A stretch of DNA of 64,000 nt from an uncultured Sphingomonadales bacterium. Lineage in GTDB: Bacteria; Pseudomonadota; Alphaproteobacteria; Sphingomonadales; Sphingomonadaceae. The notes beneath the pieces were generated by a model, which did no database searches, was not told the DNA's origin, and saw nothing but the letters and a program-made list of their open reading frames with translations. The DNA is taken from positions 1 to 64,000 of the forward strand of contig CAIMDB010000032.1 in assembly GCA_903839675.1 (NCBI GenBank), in the 5' to 3' direction. Position numbers and translations under genes: made by a program. How positions within the stretch are numbered: position 1 is the first letter of the stretch; the number at the start of each line of letters is the position of its first letter. This document shows positions 37,673 to 46,896 of the stretch, in pieces.

Positions 37673-38740
37673 TCAGCTCGCCGAGAATTTCAGCAGCTTG
37701 ATCGCCTCGGAATTGGAGACCGACCCGCCGACACGCTTGGTCGCGTAGAAGTTGACGAACGGCTTGTTGGTGAAGGGATCGCGCAACACGGTCGTCTCGC
37801 TGCGTTCGGCGATCAGATAGCCCGCCTTGAAATTGCCGAACGCGATCGAATGGCTGTTGGCCGCAATGTCGGGCATGTCTTCGGCCTCGACCACCGGATA
37901 GCCGAGCAGCGTATTGGGTTGGCCCGCGACAAGACCCGGCTGGAACAGGAATGCGCCATCGGTCGTCTTGAACTTGCGGATGACGGCGAGCGTCGCTGAA
38001 TTCATCACCCACACCGCCCCCTGGCGATAGGGCGCGCGCAGCGTGTGGACGAGGTCGACAAGCTTGTCCTGCGGGTTGGTGGCAAAAGCGCCCGCAGCGC
38101 CTGTCGGCACATATTGAAGGACACCAAAAGCGCGGGTCGCATCGCCGGTGAGGACAGGCGTGCCGGTCAAAAAGCCACGCGGCCGGTTGGTGCCGCTGCC
38201 CGATACGAACGCTGTGCCTTCGGCCTTGGCAAATTCGGCGGAGATTTCGCTCGCCAGCCAGCCTTCGACGTCGAACGCTGCATCATCGAGCATCGCCTGC
38301 GTGGCCGCCGGGTTAGCGTAAAGATCGCCAAAGCTTGGGATGACTTCATTGAAGGTCGGCGTGCCGGTTTCCGGACGCGCCTGTGTTTCGGACGCCCAGC
38401 CGGAGGAAACGCCGTTCTGCGTCACCAGCTTACGATAGCCTGCCGAGCCGACGCGCACGACATTGGCGATCTGACGGATGGGGGAGGCCGCCTTCAGCAG
38501 CGCGTCAATATTGCCGTCAATCTCACGCGGGATGGCAAAGCCGCCGTCCGGCCCTGTCGTGCCGGAAAAGCTTTTGAGTTCGATTTCAGTGCCGCGACGG
38601 ACATAGCCGTCGATGAACGCGGCGCGCGCCGGATCTGCCGTGCGGGCACCCGAGAGCGCGGGGCGGTTGGCGATCACCGGCGGCACCTCCACGGTATCAA
38701 ATGCCGCATCAATGGCGTCGGCCTTCACTTCATAGTCCAT
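37673..38740 (-). CDS. GTA major capsid protein, HK97 fold (gp5-like)
   Basis: 355 residues. The first ~65 residues probably form the delta/scaffolding region cut by the prohead protease. Then come the HK97 N-arm and core: FSGTTGPDGGFAIPREID, ASPIRQIANVV, YANPAATQAMLDDAAFDVEGW, SGSGTNRPRGFL, LLGYPVVEAEDMPD and FGNFKAGYLIAERSE. It overlaps the protease gene by 16 bp. A strong terminator hairpin follows, fitting high expression. Confidence 0.95.
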   Translation of the reverse strand: MDYEVKADAIDAAFDTVEVPPVIANRPALSGARTADPARAAFIDGYVRRGTEIELKSFSGTTGPDGGFAIPREIDGNIDALLKAASPIRQIANVVRVGSAGYRKLVTQNGVSSGWASETQARPETGTPTFNEVIPSFGDLYANPAATQAMLDDAAFDVEGWLASEISAEFAKAEGTAFVSGSGTNRPRGFLTGTPVLTGDATRAFGVLQYVPTGAAGAFATNPQDKLVDLVHTLRAPYRQGAVWVMNSATLAVIRKFKTTDGAFLFQPGLVAGQPNTLLGYPVVEAEDMPDIAANSHSIAFGNFKAGYLIAERSETTVLRDPFTNKPFVNFYATKRVGGSVSNSEAIKLLKFSAS

Positions 38741-39153
38741 GCAGTTTCTCCTGTTTGGGATTCGTTTGATTGGGGCTCGCCTGATTGAGGGTGTGTGGCG
38801 ATGACGCGCGCCAGCGGCTGCATGGGCTGCGCGACGAGGCTGACCTCGATGAGGTCAAGCGCGTTGAGTTCTCGAAAATGGCCTGATGTGGCAGCGGCGC
38901 GAACGCGATAGCCAAAGGACAGACCCTGCCCGACAGCCACAGCGCGCCCGGAGATGGTGCCGGTGACGCGCAGACCGCGATCATCCTCCAGCACCGTATC
39001 CACCGTGCCGATCCGACGGGTGGCGTCATGACACCAGAAGACGGGAAGCCCAGCCTTTGCGCCGTCAAAGGCGCCTTTGCGGATGATATCCCCGCCTCTG
39101 TCGGGATGATCAAAGATGGCCGCATAGCCTGCGAAACGGACCGTCACTGTCAT
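38725..39153 (-). CDS. GTA prohead protease, HK97 family (gp4-like)
   Basis: 142 residues. FAGYAAIFDHPDRGGDIIRK opens the family; catalytic His in FWCHDATRRIG (about residue 42) and Ser in LIEVSLVAQPMQP (about 104). It matures the capsid. It overlaps capsid (16 bp) and DUF6127 (ATGA) genes. Confidence 0.93.
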   Translation of the reverse strand: MTVTVRFAGYAAIFDHPDRGGDIIRKGAFDGAKAGLPVFWCHDATRRIGTVDTVLEDDRGLRVTGTISGRAVAVGQGLSFGYRVRAAATSGHFRELNALDLIEVSLVAQPMQPLARVIATHPQSGEPQSNESQTGETAWTMK

Positions 39154-39461
39154 TTGGCGATCAGTTCGCTCAGGCCCAGCCTGACGGCGAGACCAACGAG
39201 CAGAAGCGCCAGCGCCCCGCGCACCAGCCAGCCGAGCACGGCCTTGCGCACCGTCGTCTTGGCGTCACGCCAGGCGGACAGCAGCTCGCGCAGTTCGGCC
39301 ATATCCTTAGCGGCGCTGTCATCTGACAGGCCGAGCCGGGCGAGCGCACGCGCCGCCCCAAGGTCGGACGCTTCTTCGATGAGCGCCCGCAGCGTCACAA
39401 GGTCCGATCCACGCGCTTCCGCTTGGGCGGCGAGATGGATGAGCATGTTTGAATTGGTCAT
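39150..39461 (-). CDS. Small GTA membrane protein (DUF6127-like)
   Basis: 103 residues: a helical N-terminal half (LIHLAAQAEARGSDLVTLRA) and one C-terminal membrane helix (VLGWLVRGALALLLVGLAV). Occurs between portal and protease genes in sphingomonad GTAs. The DUF number is recalled, not checked. It may anchor procapsid assembly at the membrane; this is inference. Overlaps both neighbours by ATGA. Confidence 0.75.
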   Translation of the reverse strand: MTNSNMLIHLAAQAEARGSDLVTLRALIEEASDLGAARALARLGLSDDSAAKDMAELRELLSAWRDAKTTVRKAVLGWLVRGALALLLVGLAVRLGLSELIAK

Positions 39462-40558
39462 GGGGCGGTCTCCACTGGGGCAAGGCCGACAAGGGCACGC
39501 TTCTCTTGCGGTGTCAGAAAGTCTGCCGCCGTTACCTGTGCCCAGAGCCGTTCGCGGTCTTCGCTCAAGGCCGGCACACGGTCGGCATCAACGCGCAGGG
39601 TGAGGCCGGCAAAATGCGGGGAGAGGCCTTCGGCAATGGCGTCGAGGACCTTCCCCGCAAGCGGCAGGATCGACTGGCGCCACAAAGCGCGATTGGCCTC
39701 GCGGTAATTGGCGTAGGTCGCGTCGCCCGGCAGGCCGAGCAGCACCGGTGGCACCCCAAAGGCGAGCGCAATGTCGCGGGCGGCGGCGGCCTTCAGCGCC
39801 GCAAAGTCCATATCAGCCGGCGTCAGCGACAAAGCCTGCCAGCGCAGACCGCCTTCGAGCAGCATCGGGCGACCCGCATTCTTCGCGCCCGCAAAGCCCG
39901 CGGCCAGCTCCTCGCGCAACCGGTCAAACTGTTCAGCAGACAATTGCTCGCCCGCCTCATGCACCAAAGCGCCGGAGGGCCGCGCCGCATTGTCGAGGAG
40001 CGCCTTGTTCCAGGTCATCGCCGCGCGGTGAACCGCCATTGGCCCGGCCGCTGCATCCAGACTGCCCAGACCATAATGGTCATCGAGCGGGTGGTGCGTG
40101 CGGATGTGGATGACGCCGTCCGACGGAAGCAACGTGGCGGCATCACCCGCCTTGTAGCGATAGGCCACCGGCCAGCCGCGCGCATCCGCCTCCACTGAGA
40201 CGCGTTCCGGGCGCAGGGCGAAGAGTTCAACAGGCGTGCCCGCCGGATCGGTCAGCAGCTGCACATAGCCATTGCCGTGGAGCAGCAATTGCGTGGCGAG
40301 TGTCTCCAGCAGCGCCTGCCCGCCGGATGTGGCGGAGACCAGTTTCCCCGCCGCATCATCACTGGCGACAAAGGGGATCGACGCCACGCCTTCGGCCACC
40401 AGCCGCACCGCGCGCTGGGCAATGGCACAGCCGAAATACAGTTCACGCAGCTGTACTTCATAGGCGCGCGGCCATTCCCCGCTGATCCAGTTCGCCACCC
40501 GCGTCAGCGCCGGACGCGCAGGCGCCCGCACGGCCGATTTCCAGCCAAAGAGTTTCAT
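39458..40558 (-). CDS. GTA portal protein (gp3-like)
   Basis: 366 residues from ATG 40558, with GGAG six bases before it (inside the alternative ATG at 40570). HK97-type portal: AIAQRAVRLVAEGVASIPFV, LLLHGNGYVQLL, DDHYGLGSLDAAAGPMAVHR, RPSGALVH and FGVPPVLLGLPGDATYANYR. Forms the DNA entry ring. A REP-like array separates it from the terminase gene upstream. Confidence 0.95.
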   Translation of the reverse strand: MKLFGWKSAVRAPARPALTRVANWISGEWPRAYEVQLRELYFGCAIAQRAVRLVAEGVASIPFVASDDAAGKLVSATSGGQALLETLATQLLLHGNGYVQLLTDPAGTPVELFALRPERVSVEADARGWPVAYRYKAGDAATLLPSDGVIHIRTHHPLDDHYGLGSLDAAAGPMAVHRAAMTWNKALLDNAARPSGALVHEAGEQLSAEQFDRLREELAAGFAGAKNAGRPMLLEGGLRWQALSLTPADMDFAALKAAAARDIALAFGVPPVLLGLPGDATYANYREANRALWRQSILPLAGKVLDAIAEGLSPHFAGLTLRVDADRVPALSEDRERLWAQVTAADFLTPQEKRALVGLAPVETAP

Positions 40559-40601
40559 CTTTTTCTCCAAATTGGTTTGTTGATGGCCGGCCCACCAACG
40601 C

Positions 40602-40771
40602 CGCTCGCCCTGAGCCTGTCGAAGGGTGACAACTCCACACTCCGTTTGTCCTGAGCCTGTCGAAGGACTGTTCTTGCTGTTCTTCGAAATGAGTCGCCCA
40701 ATAAGGGCAATCCTTCGACAAGCTCAGGATGAGCGGGTGGTTGGGGGCTTCACCCTTCGAGAAGCTAAGGG
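40602..40771. repeat. REP-like palindromic array inside the GTA operon
   Basis: Two direct copies of CCTGAGCCTGTCGAAGG (in 40602-40626 and 40643-40667), then inverted copies CCTTCGACAAGCTCAGG (40711-40735) and a degenerate one (40751-40771). Transcribed as part of the GTA message between terminase and portal. The same unit occurs at 51926-52015. Confidence 0.85.
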
Positions 40772-40796
40772 AGAGCAGTGTTGGGGGATGTCCTGT

Positions 40797-42116
40797 TTAA
40801 AGAACCCGCACCCGAGGCTCCGGCCCGCCGGGCTTCAACATCAATTCGGTCACCGCCCAGACCAAGGCATCTGCCCGATCGGGCGAGCGGCCCGGACCGT
40901 GATAGGCACCGCCGGTGCACAGCCCGCAGAGTTCATCTTCCAGCTCCGGAAAGCGGCCCGCGTGGCGGACCGTCCCGCGTTCGTAGAGTGCAGCGACCGG
41001 CTCGGCTCGCGCCACCTTGCCGCGTGCGGCGTGGACAAGACGGACAGGGAGGGTGGGCGCCGCACCTCGCAGGACGCTTTCGACCATATCCCCACCATTA
41101 TTGGCTTCAGCGATCACGCGGTCGGCGCCGTGTTTTTCGGCGAGCGCGGCCACCTGGCGCGCCCAGCCTTCGGGCGACGCGCCGGAGAGGCTGGCATCTT
41201 CCAAGATGTAGGCCAGCCCGTCTGCGCCCAACGCGGCGGCGATAATTCCGCAGGCATCGCCCTTACGACCGGCGGGGGGATCAACGCCGATGATGGTGCG
41301 CGCCAATTGGGGCACTGCCGACGTCCGGGCCATGTCCATCATCGCCCGCGTCCACAAAGCGCCATCGACATCGTCGATCAGTTCGCCATCCAGCTCCTGT
41401 CGGCCCAAGCGGGTGCCCGCATAAACCGACTGCATCGCCGCGACGAAAGGGGCGGCGAGGTTGAGCGCATTATCCACCATGCGTCCGCGCGTTGTGTGGA
41501 CACCTTCCTCGGCCATGAGCCGCCGTATCAGCGGCACCGGGCGCGGCGTGGTGGTGGCGACAACCTGAGGCGAAGTGCCCAGCCGCAAACTCATCGCCAT
41601 ATTGTCCCACACGGCGTCGGCATTATCCCATTTGGCACATTCATCCGCCCAGGCGATGTGATGTTCGGGACCACGCAGCCCTTCCGGTTCTGCGGCGGAA
41701 TAGAGTTTGGCCATTGCCCCATTGGGCCAGACCAGCCGGTGCAGAGACGGCTCGAAATTGGGTCGCATAGCTTCCGGCGCGATAGACAAGAGCCCGCTTT
41801 CCCCTTCCACCATGATCGCACGGGCATCGGCCATGGTGGCGGCGACCAGTGCGATCCGCAGCCGACCATTGGCCTCAGCCCGTGCGCGGACCCATTCTGC
41901 CCCTGTGCGCGTCTTGCCAAAGCCGCGTCCGGCCAAAAGGAGCCAACAGCGCCAATCGCCTGCGGGTTCGGCCTGATCGGGACGCCGCCAGAAGGACCAG
42001 TCAAAGGCGATCTGGGCCAGCCGCGTGCGGTTTGCTTTGAGCCATTTGGAAAGGGCGGCATCGTCCAGATCAGCGACCTTAAGCGCATGATCGGGTTGAT
42101 CAGTGTTTTGTGCCAT
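40797..42116 (-). CDS. GTA large terminase subunit (gp2-like)
   Basis: 439 residues. ATPase P-loop LLLAGRGFGKTRTGAEW (about 60-76), Walker B-like HIAWADECAKWDN, and an RNase H-like nuclease domain with VGVDPPAG-type IIGVDPPAGRKGDACGI. Packages host DNA by headful in GTAs. 17-bp overlap with the small subunit gene. Confidence 0.95.
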   Translation of the reverse strand: MAQNTDQPDHALKVADLDDAALSKWLKANRTRLAQIAFDWSFWRRPDQAEPAGDWRCWLLLAGRGFGKTRTGAEWVRARAEANGRLRIALVAATMADARAIMVEGESGLLSIAPEAMRPNFEPSLHRLVWPNGAMAKLYSAAEPEGLRGPEHHIAWADECAKWDNADAVWDNMAMSLRLGTSPQVVATTTPRPVPLIRRLMAEEGVHTTRGRMVDNALNLAAPFVAAMQSVYAGTRLGRQELDGELIDDVDGALWTRAMMDMARTSAVPQLARTIIGVDPPAGRKGDACGIIAAALGADGLAYILEDASLSGASPEGWARQVAALAEKHGADRVIAEANNGGDMVESVLRGAAPTLPVRLVHAARGKVARAEPVAALYERGTVRHAGRFPELEDELCGLCTGGAYHGPGRSPDRADALVWAVTELMLKPGGPEPRVRVL

Positions 42117-42567
42117 TTCCGGCCTTCACACGCGCTTGCATGTCACGCAGCTTCGCCTCGACGCGCGCCGCAATCTCGGCGCCGTTGCCCGTCGTTGCAG
42201 CAGGCTTTGGCCCTCCGCGCACCGAACTACGGTGCATGGCCAGCAACGCCAGCGCAAGCCGATGCTTTTGTGCGCGGGATTTGAGCGTGGCATCCGATAC
42301 CTTGCCCGAAATGGTCCGCAAAGCTTCGGCCAACAATTCCGCCTCCAGCCGGGCAAAACCCTCGGATAGGGCCACCTGCCAATCGCGCGCAAAATCAGGG
42401 TTCTTCCGCTTCAACGTATAAACCCGCGACGAGGCCACGCCCGCCTTGCGCGCCGAGGCCGCAACATTGGAGGTGAGCGCCAGATGTTCCAGAAAGAGCT
42501 TGCGGGCACGGGCATCAAAACCCGACGCACCGTTCTGCGCGTCCGCACGCGGCTTGGCAAAGGCCAT
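42100..42567 (-). CDS. GTA small terminase subunit (gp1-like)
   Basis: 155 residues. KLFLEHLALTSNVAASARKA then AGVASSRVYTLKRKNPDFAR is the HTH-type DNA-binding part of TerS; a helical region and a basic tail follow. First gene of the GTA operon. Upstream (42664-42669) TTGACA could be a -35 but lacks a good -10, so the promoter is unresolved. A palindromic repeat lies at 42708-42774. Confidence 0.9.
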   Translation of the reverse strand: MAFAKPRADAQNGASGFDARARKLFLEHLALTSNVAASARKAGVASSRVYTLKRKNPDFARDWQVALSEGFARLEAELLAEALRTISGKVSDATLKSRAQKHRLALALLAMHRSSVRGGPKPAATTGNGAEIAARVEAKLRDMQARVKAGNGTKH

Positions 42568-42707
42568 GGAGTGTCTCCGGAATAGGGGGAGGAAGCGGGA
42601 CGGGGCATCTGGCCCCCGAGTCGTCCGCTTCAGTTCACCCCATCTGCCAGATCAGGAGAGAAATGTCAAGATCTTTTTACCTATTTGGTTATTCATGCAC
42701 GATCCCC

Positions 42708-42774
42708 CCGTTCGTGTCGAGCGAAGTCGAGACACGCCTGCGCCACGTCCCTCGACTTCGCTCGGGACGAACGG
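42708..42774. repeat. Palindromic repeat between GTA operon and flavodoxin gene
   Basis: Arms CCGTTCGTGTCGAGCGAAG and CTTCGCTCGGGACGAACGG plus inner TCGA pairs form a long hairpin (67 bp). It lies in the divergent promoter space of terS and the flavodoxin-like gene. Confidence 0.8.
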
Positions 42775-42787
42775 ATAGGATGGGGCC

Positions 42788-43279
42788 ATGACCACCCTCC
42801 TCATCCTCTACCACAGCCGCACCGGCGGCACCGAAGCGATGGCGCGCGCCGCACTTGCAGGCGCTGAACAGGAAAAGGGCGTCACGACCCGCCTGCTGAC
42901 CGCCGCAGACGCCACCCCCGACGATCTCCTCTCCGCCGACGGCGTCATCTTCGCCTGTCCGGAAAACCTCGCCTCTATGGCAGGCGTCATGAAGGATTTC
43001 TTTGATCGGGCTTACTACCCCGCGCTCGGAAAAATCGAGGGGCGGCCTTATGCCGCGCTGATCTGTGCCGGGTCAGACGGGGAGGGTGCGGCGCGGCAGA
43101 TTGCGCGGATCGCTTTGGGCTGGCGGATGAAGGCGGTGGCCGATCCTCTCATCATCTGCACCCATGCGCAGACGCCCGAAGAGATACTGGCGCCCAAGAC
43201 GATCCCGCCCGAAGCACTTGCCCGCTGCCATGACCTCGGTCTGGCTCTGGCAGCGGGACTAGCGTTAGGTGTGTACTAG
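42788..43279 (+). CDS. Flavodoxin-like / NAD(P)H-dependent FMN reductase-type protein
   Basis: 163 residues. LILYHSRTGGTEAMARAAL is the FMN phosphate-binding loop, then ADGVIFACPENLASMAGVMK and FFDRAYYPALGKIEGRPYA. Flavodoxin fold, probably a flavin-dependent redox protein. The stop overlaps the converging MAPEG gene on the palindrome CTAG. Confidence 0.85.
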   Translation: MTTLLILYHSRTGGTEAMARAALAGAEQEKGVTTRLLTAADATPDDLLSADGVIFACPENLASMAGVMKDFFDRAYYPALGKIEGRPYAALICAGSDGEGAARQIARIALGWRMKAVADPLIICTHAQTPEEILAPKTIPPEALARCHDLGLALAAGLALGVY

Positions 43280-43737
43280 TTTGCAGGCACGGTTTCTGAG
43301 ACCGAAAGGTCAACCTCACTCGCCGGCTGGATCTGCCCTGCCGATGTGTAGGGGATGGAGATGCAATACGCGGCCAGCCCCAAGAGTGTCAGCATGGTGA
43401 TGAGCGTGCCCACCATCCGGCCCTTGCCAAGCGTGCCGCCATCCATGCCGAGGCCATGCGCGACACGGCCAAGGAAATAGACGCCTGCCACAATCCAGAG
43501 CCAGGTTGGTGCGGCACCCGGCGTGTTGGCGAGCTCAATCGCGGCAATCATGATGAGGACAAAGGGCGTGTTCTCAATATAGTTAGAGTGCGCGCGCATC
43601 CGGCGGATGACGGCTTCACTGCCACCGTCGCCGATGGAGACCTTCTCTGTTGTGCGCGCCTGCCCGCAGCGGATGGCGAGCCAAAGATTGATGAGGGCTG
43701 CGACCCCTGCGAATGTCAAAGTTACGGGTAAAATCAT
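43276..43737 (-). CDS. MAPEG family membrane protein
   Basis: 153 residues from ATG 43737 with AGGAGGGGG before it. Four hydrophobic helices and family motif RRMRAHSNYIENTPFVLIMI. MAPEG proteins handle glutathione or eicosanoid-like lipids; the bacterial role is unknown. The open frame up to 43887 would run into the rpmF promoter region and is rejected. Confidence 0.9.
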   Translation of the reverse strand: MILPVTLTFAGVAALINLWLAIRCGQARTTEKVSIGDGGSEAVIRRMRAHSNYIENTPFVLIMIAAIELANTPGAAPTWLWIVAGVYFLGRVAHGLGMDGGTLGKGRMVGTLITMLTLLGLAAYCISIPYTSAGQIQPASEVDLSVSETVPAN

Positions 43738-43908
43738 TATCTTGTCCCCCTCCTGTTGGGTGAATGGAACCTGCCACGCCGTGCGCGCGCTTGCAACTGC
43801 ACGAATTTTGGCTATACGCGCGCCTTCGCTTGGGCGGCCTCGGATTCGTTTTCGGATGCGGGATTGTTGGCCAAGGTTTGTGATCACTCAATCGAATAAG
43901 GTGCCGAA

Positions 43909-44088
43909 ATGGCCGTCCCTAAAAGAAAAACATCGCCGTCGCGGCGGAACATGCGTCGCAGCCATGATGCGCTGACGGCCACCACGTTTCAGGAATGCCC
44001 GAACTGTGGCGAACTGAAGCTGCCGCACAATCTTTGCCAGGCATGCGGTCACTATAACGGTCGCGAAATCGTCGCAGCTGCCGACTAA
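43909..44088 (+). CDS. rpmF: 50S ribosomal protein L32
   Basis: 59 residues. Starts [18 protein letters not shown], with zinc ribbon [20 protein letters not shown], so it is the four-cysteine (zinc-binding) form. First gene of rpmF-plsX-fabH, which links ribosome and fatty-acid synthesis in most proteobacteria. Confidence 0.97.
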   Translation: MAVPKRKTSPSRRNMRRSHDALTATTFQECPNCGELKLPHNLCQACGHYNGREIVAAAD

Positions 44089-44119
44089 TCCCGTCGCCTG
44101 AACCACAGGAGACGGGCAA

Positions 44120-45151
44120 GTGGCCGAAGCGCCGCGCATCGCAATTGACGCCATGGGGGGCGACGGAGGGCTAGCAGTGATGCTGGCCGGTGTGGCCCTT
44201 GCGCGCCGTCAATGGCCGGGGCTTACCTTCGACCTTGTCGGCGATGAAGCCGCGATCAACGCGGCGCTCGACCAGCACCCGAATCTGCGGGCGGCTTCAG
44301 ACATCATCCACGCCCCCGAAACGATCGAAGGCAGCGAACGCGCAGGCCAGGCGATCCGCCGTTCCAAAACGACAAGCATGGGCCTTGCCATTGATGCCGT
44401 GAAGCAGGGCCGCGCAGGCGCCGCTGTATCGGCCGGCAATACCGGGGCCCTGATGGCGATGGCCAAGCTTGCGCTGCGTACCATGCCGGGCATTGACCGC
44501 CCCGCGCTCGCCGCTCTTCTTCCCAGCCTTGGCGAAAAAGATTTCGTCATGCTCGATCTGGGCGCGAACACCGAATGCGAAACCCGCAACCTCGTCGAGT
44601 TCGCAATCATGGGTGCGGCCTATTCGCGCATTGCGCTCGGCATTGAGCGCCCGCGCGTCTCGCTGCTCAACATCGGCACCGAAGACCAAAAGGGCACCGA
44701 AGAAATTCGCGATGCAGCGACCGCCCTGCGCGCGTCCGATCATCTGCACATGAATTTTGAAGGCTTTATCGAAGGCGACAAGATTGCCCGTGGCCTGACC
44801 GATGTTGTGGTGTGCGATGGCTTTTCCGGCAACATCTCGCTGAAGACGATGGAGGGCACCGCCCGCTTCGTGACGGATCTGCTGCGCCGCGCCTTTACGA
44901 GTTCCATCCGGTCCAAATTCGGCTTCCTCATTTCGCGCCCGGCAACGGAGCTGATGCGCCACCACCTTGACCCCGACAATCACAACGGCGCGGTCTTCCT
45001 TGGCCTCAACGGCGTGGTCGTAAAAAGCCATGGCAGTGCGAGCCCCAAAGGTGTCGCCAATGCCGTTGGCGTGGCTGCCAAGCTGGTCGACGCCAACATC
45101 ACCCAGCGGATCGCTGAAGATCTCGCGCTCATCAAGGCGAACGGCAAGTGA
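44120..45151 (+). CDS. plsX: Phosphate acyltransferase PlsX
   Basis: 343 residues, GTG start with AGGAGACGG upstream. [11 protein letters not shown] at the N-terminus, [14 protein letters not shown] and LDLGANTEC are PlsX motifs. Converts acyl-ACP to acyl-phosphate for phospholipid synthesis. The stop overlaps the fabH start (GTGA). Confidence 0.96.
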   Translation: MAEAPRIAIDAMGGDGGLAVMLAGVALARRQWPGLTFDLVGDEAAINAALDQHPNLRAASDIIHAPETIEGSERAGQAIRRSKTTSMGLAIDAVKQGRAGAAVSAGNTGALMAMAKLALRTMPGIDRPALAALLPSLGEKDFVMLDLGANTECETRNLVEFAIMGAAYSRIALGIERPRVSLLNIGTEDQKGTEEIRDAATALRASDHLHMNFEGFIEGDKIARGLTDVVVCDGFSGNISLKTMEGTARFVTDLLRRAFTSSIRSKFGFLISRPATELMRHHLDPDNHNGAVFLGLNGVVVKSHGSASPKGVANAVGVAAKLVDANITQRIAEDLALIKANGK

Positions 45152-46107
45152 CATTACGCGCGGTTATTCTCGGGACAGGATCAGCCCTTCCCAAACACCG
45201 TGTTTCCAATGAAGAACTGGCCCAGCGCGTCGACACCTCAGATGAGTGGATCGTCGCGCGCACCGGCATCCGCTTCCGCCATATTGCCGGTGAAGGCGAG
45301 ACGACCGCAACGCTCGGCGCAGACGCGGCCGCCAAGGCCATCGAAGCCGCCGGTGTGGACGCCGCCAGTATTGACCTGATCATTCTCGCGACCGCCACGC
45401 CCGACCAGACCTTTCCCGCCAGCGCCACAAAAGTGCAGGCCATGCTCGGCATCAATGACTGCATCGCCTTTGACGTGGCGGCGGTCTGCTCAGGCTTCCT
45501 CTATGCGCTCTCGGTTGCCGACGCGATGATCCGCGCGGGCAATGTGAAGCGCGCCCTCGTCATTGGTTCCGAAACCTTCAGCCGTATCCTCGACTGGGAA
45601 GACCGCACGACCTGCGTTCTGTTCGGCGATGGGGCAGGCGCCGTCGTGCTTGAAGGACAAGATGGCGAGACCGGCATCCTGTCGACCAGCCTCCATGCCG
45701 ATGGCCGCCACAATGAACTCCTCTATGTTGATGGTGGCCCGTCCACGACGGGCACGGTCGGCCATGTCCGCATGAAGGGGTCTGAAGTCTTCCGCCATGC
45801 CGTCGTCAATCTGGCGACAGTGCTGGGCGAAGTGCTCGAGACCGCAGGCCTGACCCCGCAGGATGTCGACTGGGTCGTCCCGCATCAGGCCAATGCCCGC
45901 ATTCTTGATGCGACCGCGCGCAAGCTGGGGCTGTCCAAAGACCAGATCGTCGTGACCGTGGATCAGCATGCCAACACGTCTGCTGCCTCCGTGCCGCTGG
46001 CGCTCGACACCGCCGTGCGCGATGGACGCATCCAGCGCGGCCAGTTGCTGGTGCTCGAAGCCATGGGTGGCGGCTTCACCTGGGGTGCGGCAGCCGTCCG
46101 TTACTAA
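45148..46107 (+). CDS. fabH: 3-oxoacyl-ACP synthase III (FabH)
   Basis: 319 residues, GTG start overlapping the plsX stop. Catalytic Cys114 in [12 protein letters not shown], His in VPHQANARI and Asn in [13 protein letters not shown], the full FabH triad. Starts fatty-acid synthesis from acetyl-CoA and malonyl-ACP. Confidence 0.97.
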   Translation: MTLRAVILGTGSALPKHRVSNEELAQRVDTSDEWIVARTGIRFRHIAGEGETTATLGADAAAKAIEAAGVDAASIDLIILATATPDQTFPASATKVQAMLGINDCIAFDVAAVCSGFLYALSVADAMIRAGNVKRALVIGSETFSRILDWEDRTTCVLFGDGAGAVVLEGQDGETGILSTSLHADGRHNELLYVDGGPSTTGTVGHVRMKGSEVFRHAVVNLATVLGEVLETAGLTPQDVDWVVPHQANARILDATARKLGLSKDQIVVTVDQHANTSAASVPLALDTAVRDGRIQRGQLLVLEAMGGGFTWGAAAVRY

Positions 46108-46184
46108 CCAATTCGCGCAATTGACGTTCCGCGCCAATTCGATATGAAGAACTGTGACCACTATCTGAGAGGGGGAGTTGCGTA

Positions 46185-46484
46185 ATGGCGGGGGATGGTA
46201 CTCTGACACGAGCCGATCTTGCTGAATCTCTTCACAAGAATGTCGGCCTGTCCAAGGCTGAATCGTCAAAACTTGTCGAATCGATTCTCGATCACATGTC
46301 AAATGCGCTCGCAAAGGGCGAGAATGTAAAGATTTCCGGTTTTGGAAGCTTCCTGCTGCGTGACAAGGGTGCACGTGTGGGCCGCAATCCCAAGACAGGT
46401 GTTGAGGTGCCAATCGCACCGCGCCGCGTGCTGACGTTCCGCGCCAGCCAGATGATGCGGGCCAACGTCGCCCAAGAGGCCTAA
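46185..46484 (+). CDS. ihfA: Integration host factor alpha subunit
   Basis: 99 residues, exact family length. [20 protein letters not shown] and the DNA-intercalating arm [14 protein letters not shown]. Partner of IhfB (not in window) in DNA bending. Strong ribosome site GAGGGGGAG. Confidence 0.96.
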   Translation: MAGDGTLTRADLAESLHKNVGLSKAESSKLVESILDHMSNALAKGENVKISGFGSFLLRDKGARVGRNPKTGVEVPIAPRRVLTFRASQMMRANVAQEA

Positions 46485-46500
46485 TCGGTGAGCATCGCCA

Positions 46501-46896
46501 ATGGCTGACAAAGCGCCCGGTGCGTTACTGACCATTGGCGAGCTTTCTGCTGAGCTTGGCGTTCCGCAGCACATTCTGCGCTATTGGGAAACGAAGTTTT
46601 CCAAACTCCGGCCGCTGACGCGCGCGGGCAACCGCCGCTATTATCGGCCGGACGATGTGGTGCTCGTGCGCCGCATCCACCAGTTGCTGAACGTTGAAGG
46701 CTATACCGTCAAAGGCGTGCAGAAGGTGCTGACCGGAAAGACGGCCACCCCGTCTGAAAGTGCTGAACCTGCGGTAGCCTCAAGCGCGCCTCAGGTGTCG
46801 CCGCCTGCGCCACCAGCCTCACCGCCAAGCTATATTCCCGATCTTGTTCTGATTCGGGATCGCCTGAAAATCGCCCTCGCCGCAGCGCGGGCTTAA
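46501..46896 (+). CDS. MerR family transcriptional regulator
   Basis: 131 residues. MerR HTH: TIGELSAELGVPQHILRYWE then RPLTRAGNRRYYRPDDVVLV. The C-terminal half is Pro/Ala-rich with no cysteine metal site, typical of the ihfA-linked MerR. 16 bp after ihfA, so in one operon. Its stop overlaps that of the converging sixA-like gene. Confidence 0.92.
   Translation: MADKAPGALLTIGELSAELGVPQHILRYWETKFSKLRPLTRAGNRRYYRPDDVVLVRRIHQLLNVEGYTVKGVQKVLTGKTATPSESAEPAVASSAPQVSPPAPPASPPSYIPDLVLIRDRLKIALAAARA

Larger units (their letters stand above)
26639..42567 (-). other. Gene transfer agent (GTA) structural gene cluster
   Basis: 21 co-directional genes in the order of the Rhodobacter-type GTA: terminases, portal, prohead protease, capsid, connectors, tail tube, tail chaperones, tape measure, DUF2460, DUF2163, NlpC/P60, gp15-like, DUF2793. 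Most junctions are ATGA or TGATG overlaps. No integrase, repressor, replication or lysis gene is present, which separates a GTA from a prophage. Departures from the Rhodobacter order: a spike-like pair after the capsid gene, a REP-like array between portal and terminase, and an enlarged gp12 homologue. Confidence 0.9.

Noticed and set aside
40602-40771. CRISPR array
   Set aside because: Units are inverted as well as direct, spacing is irregular, copy number is four, and there are no cas genes.
40626-42284. 552-codon open frame on + strand over the terminase genes
   Set aside because: It is the GC-rich antisense shadow of terL/terS; the translation is low-complexity Arg/Gly/His-rich and the minus-strand genes have clear motifs.
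26639-42567. Intact temperate prophage
   Set aside because: No integrase, repressor, replication or lysis genes within the cluster; gene order and DUFs are those of a GTA. The integrase at 4093-5295 is 21 kb away with core genes between.
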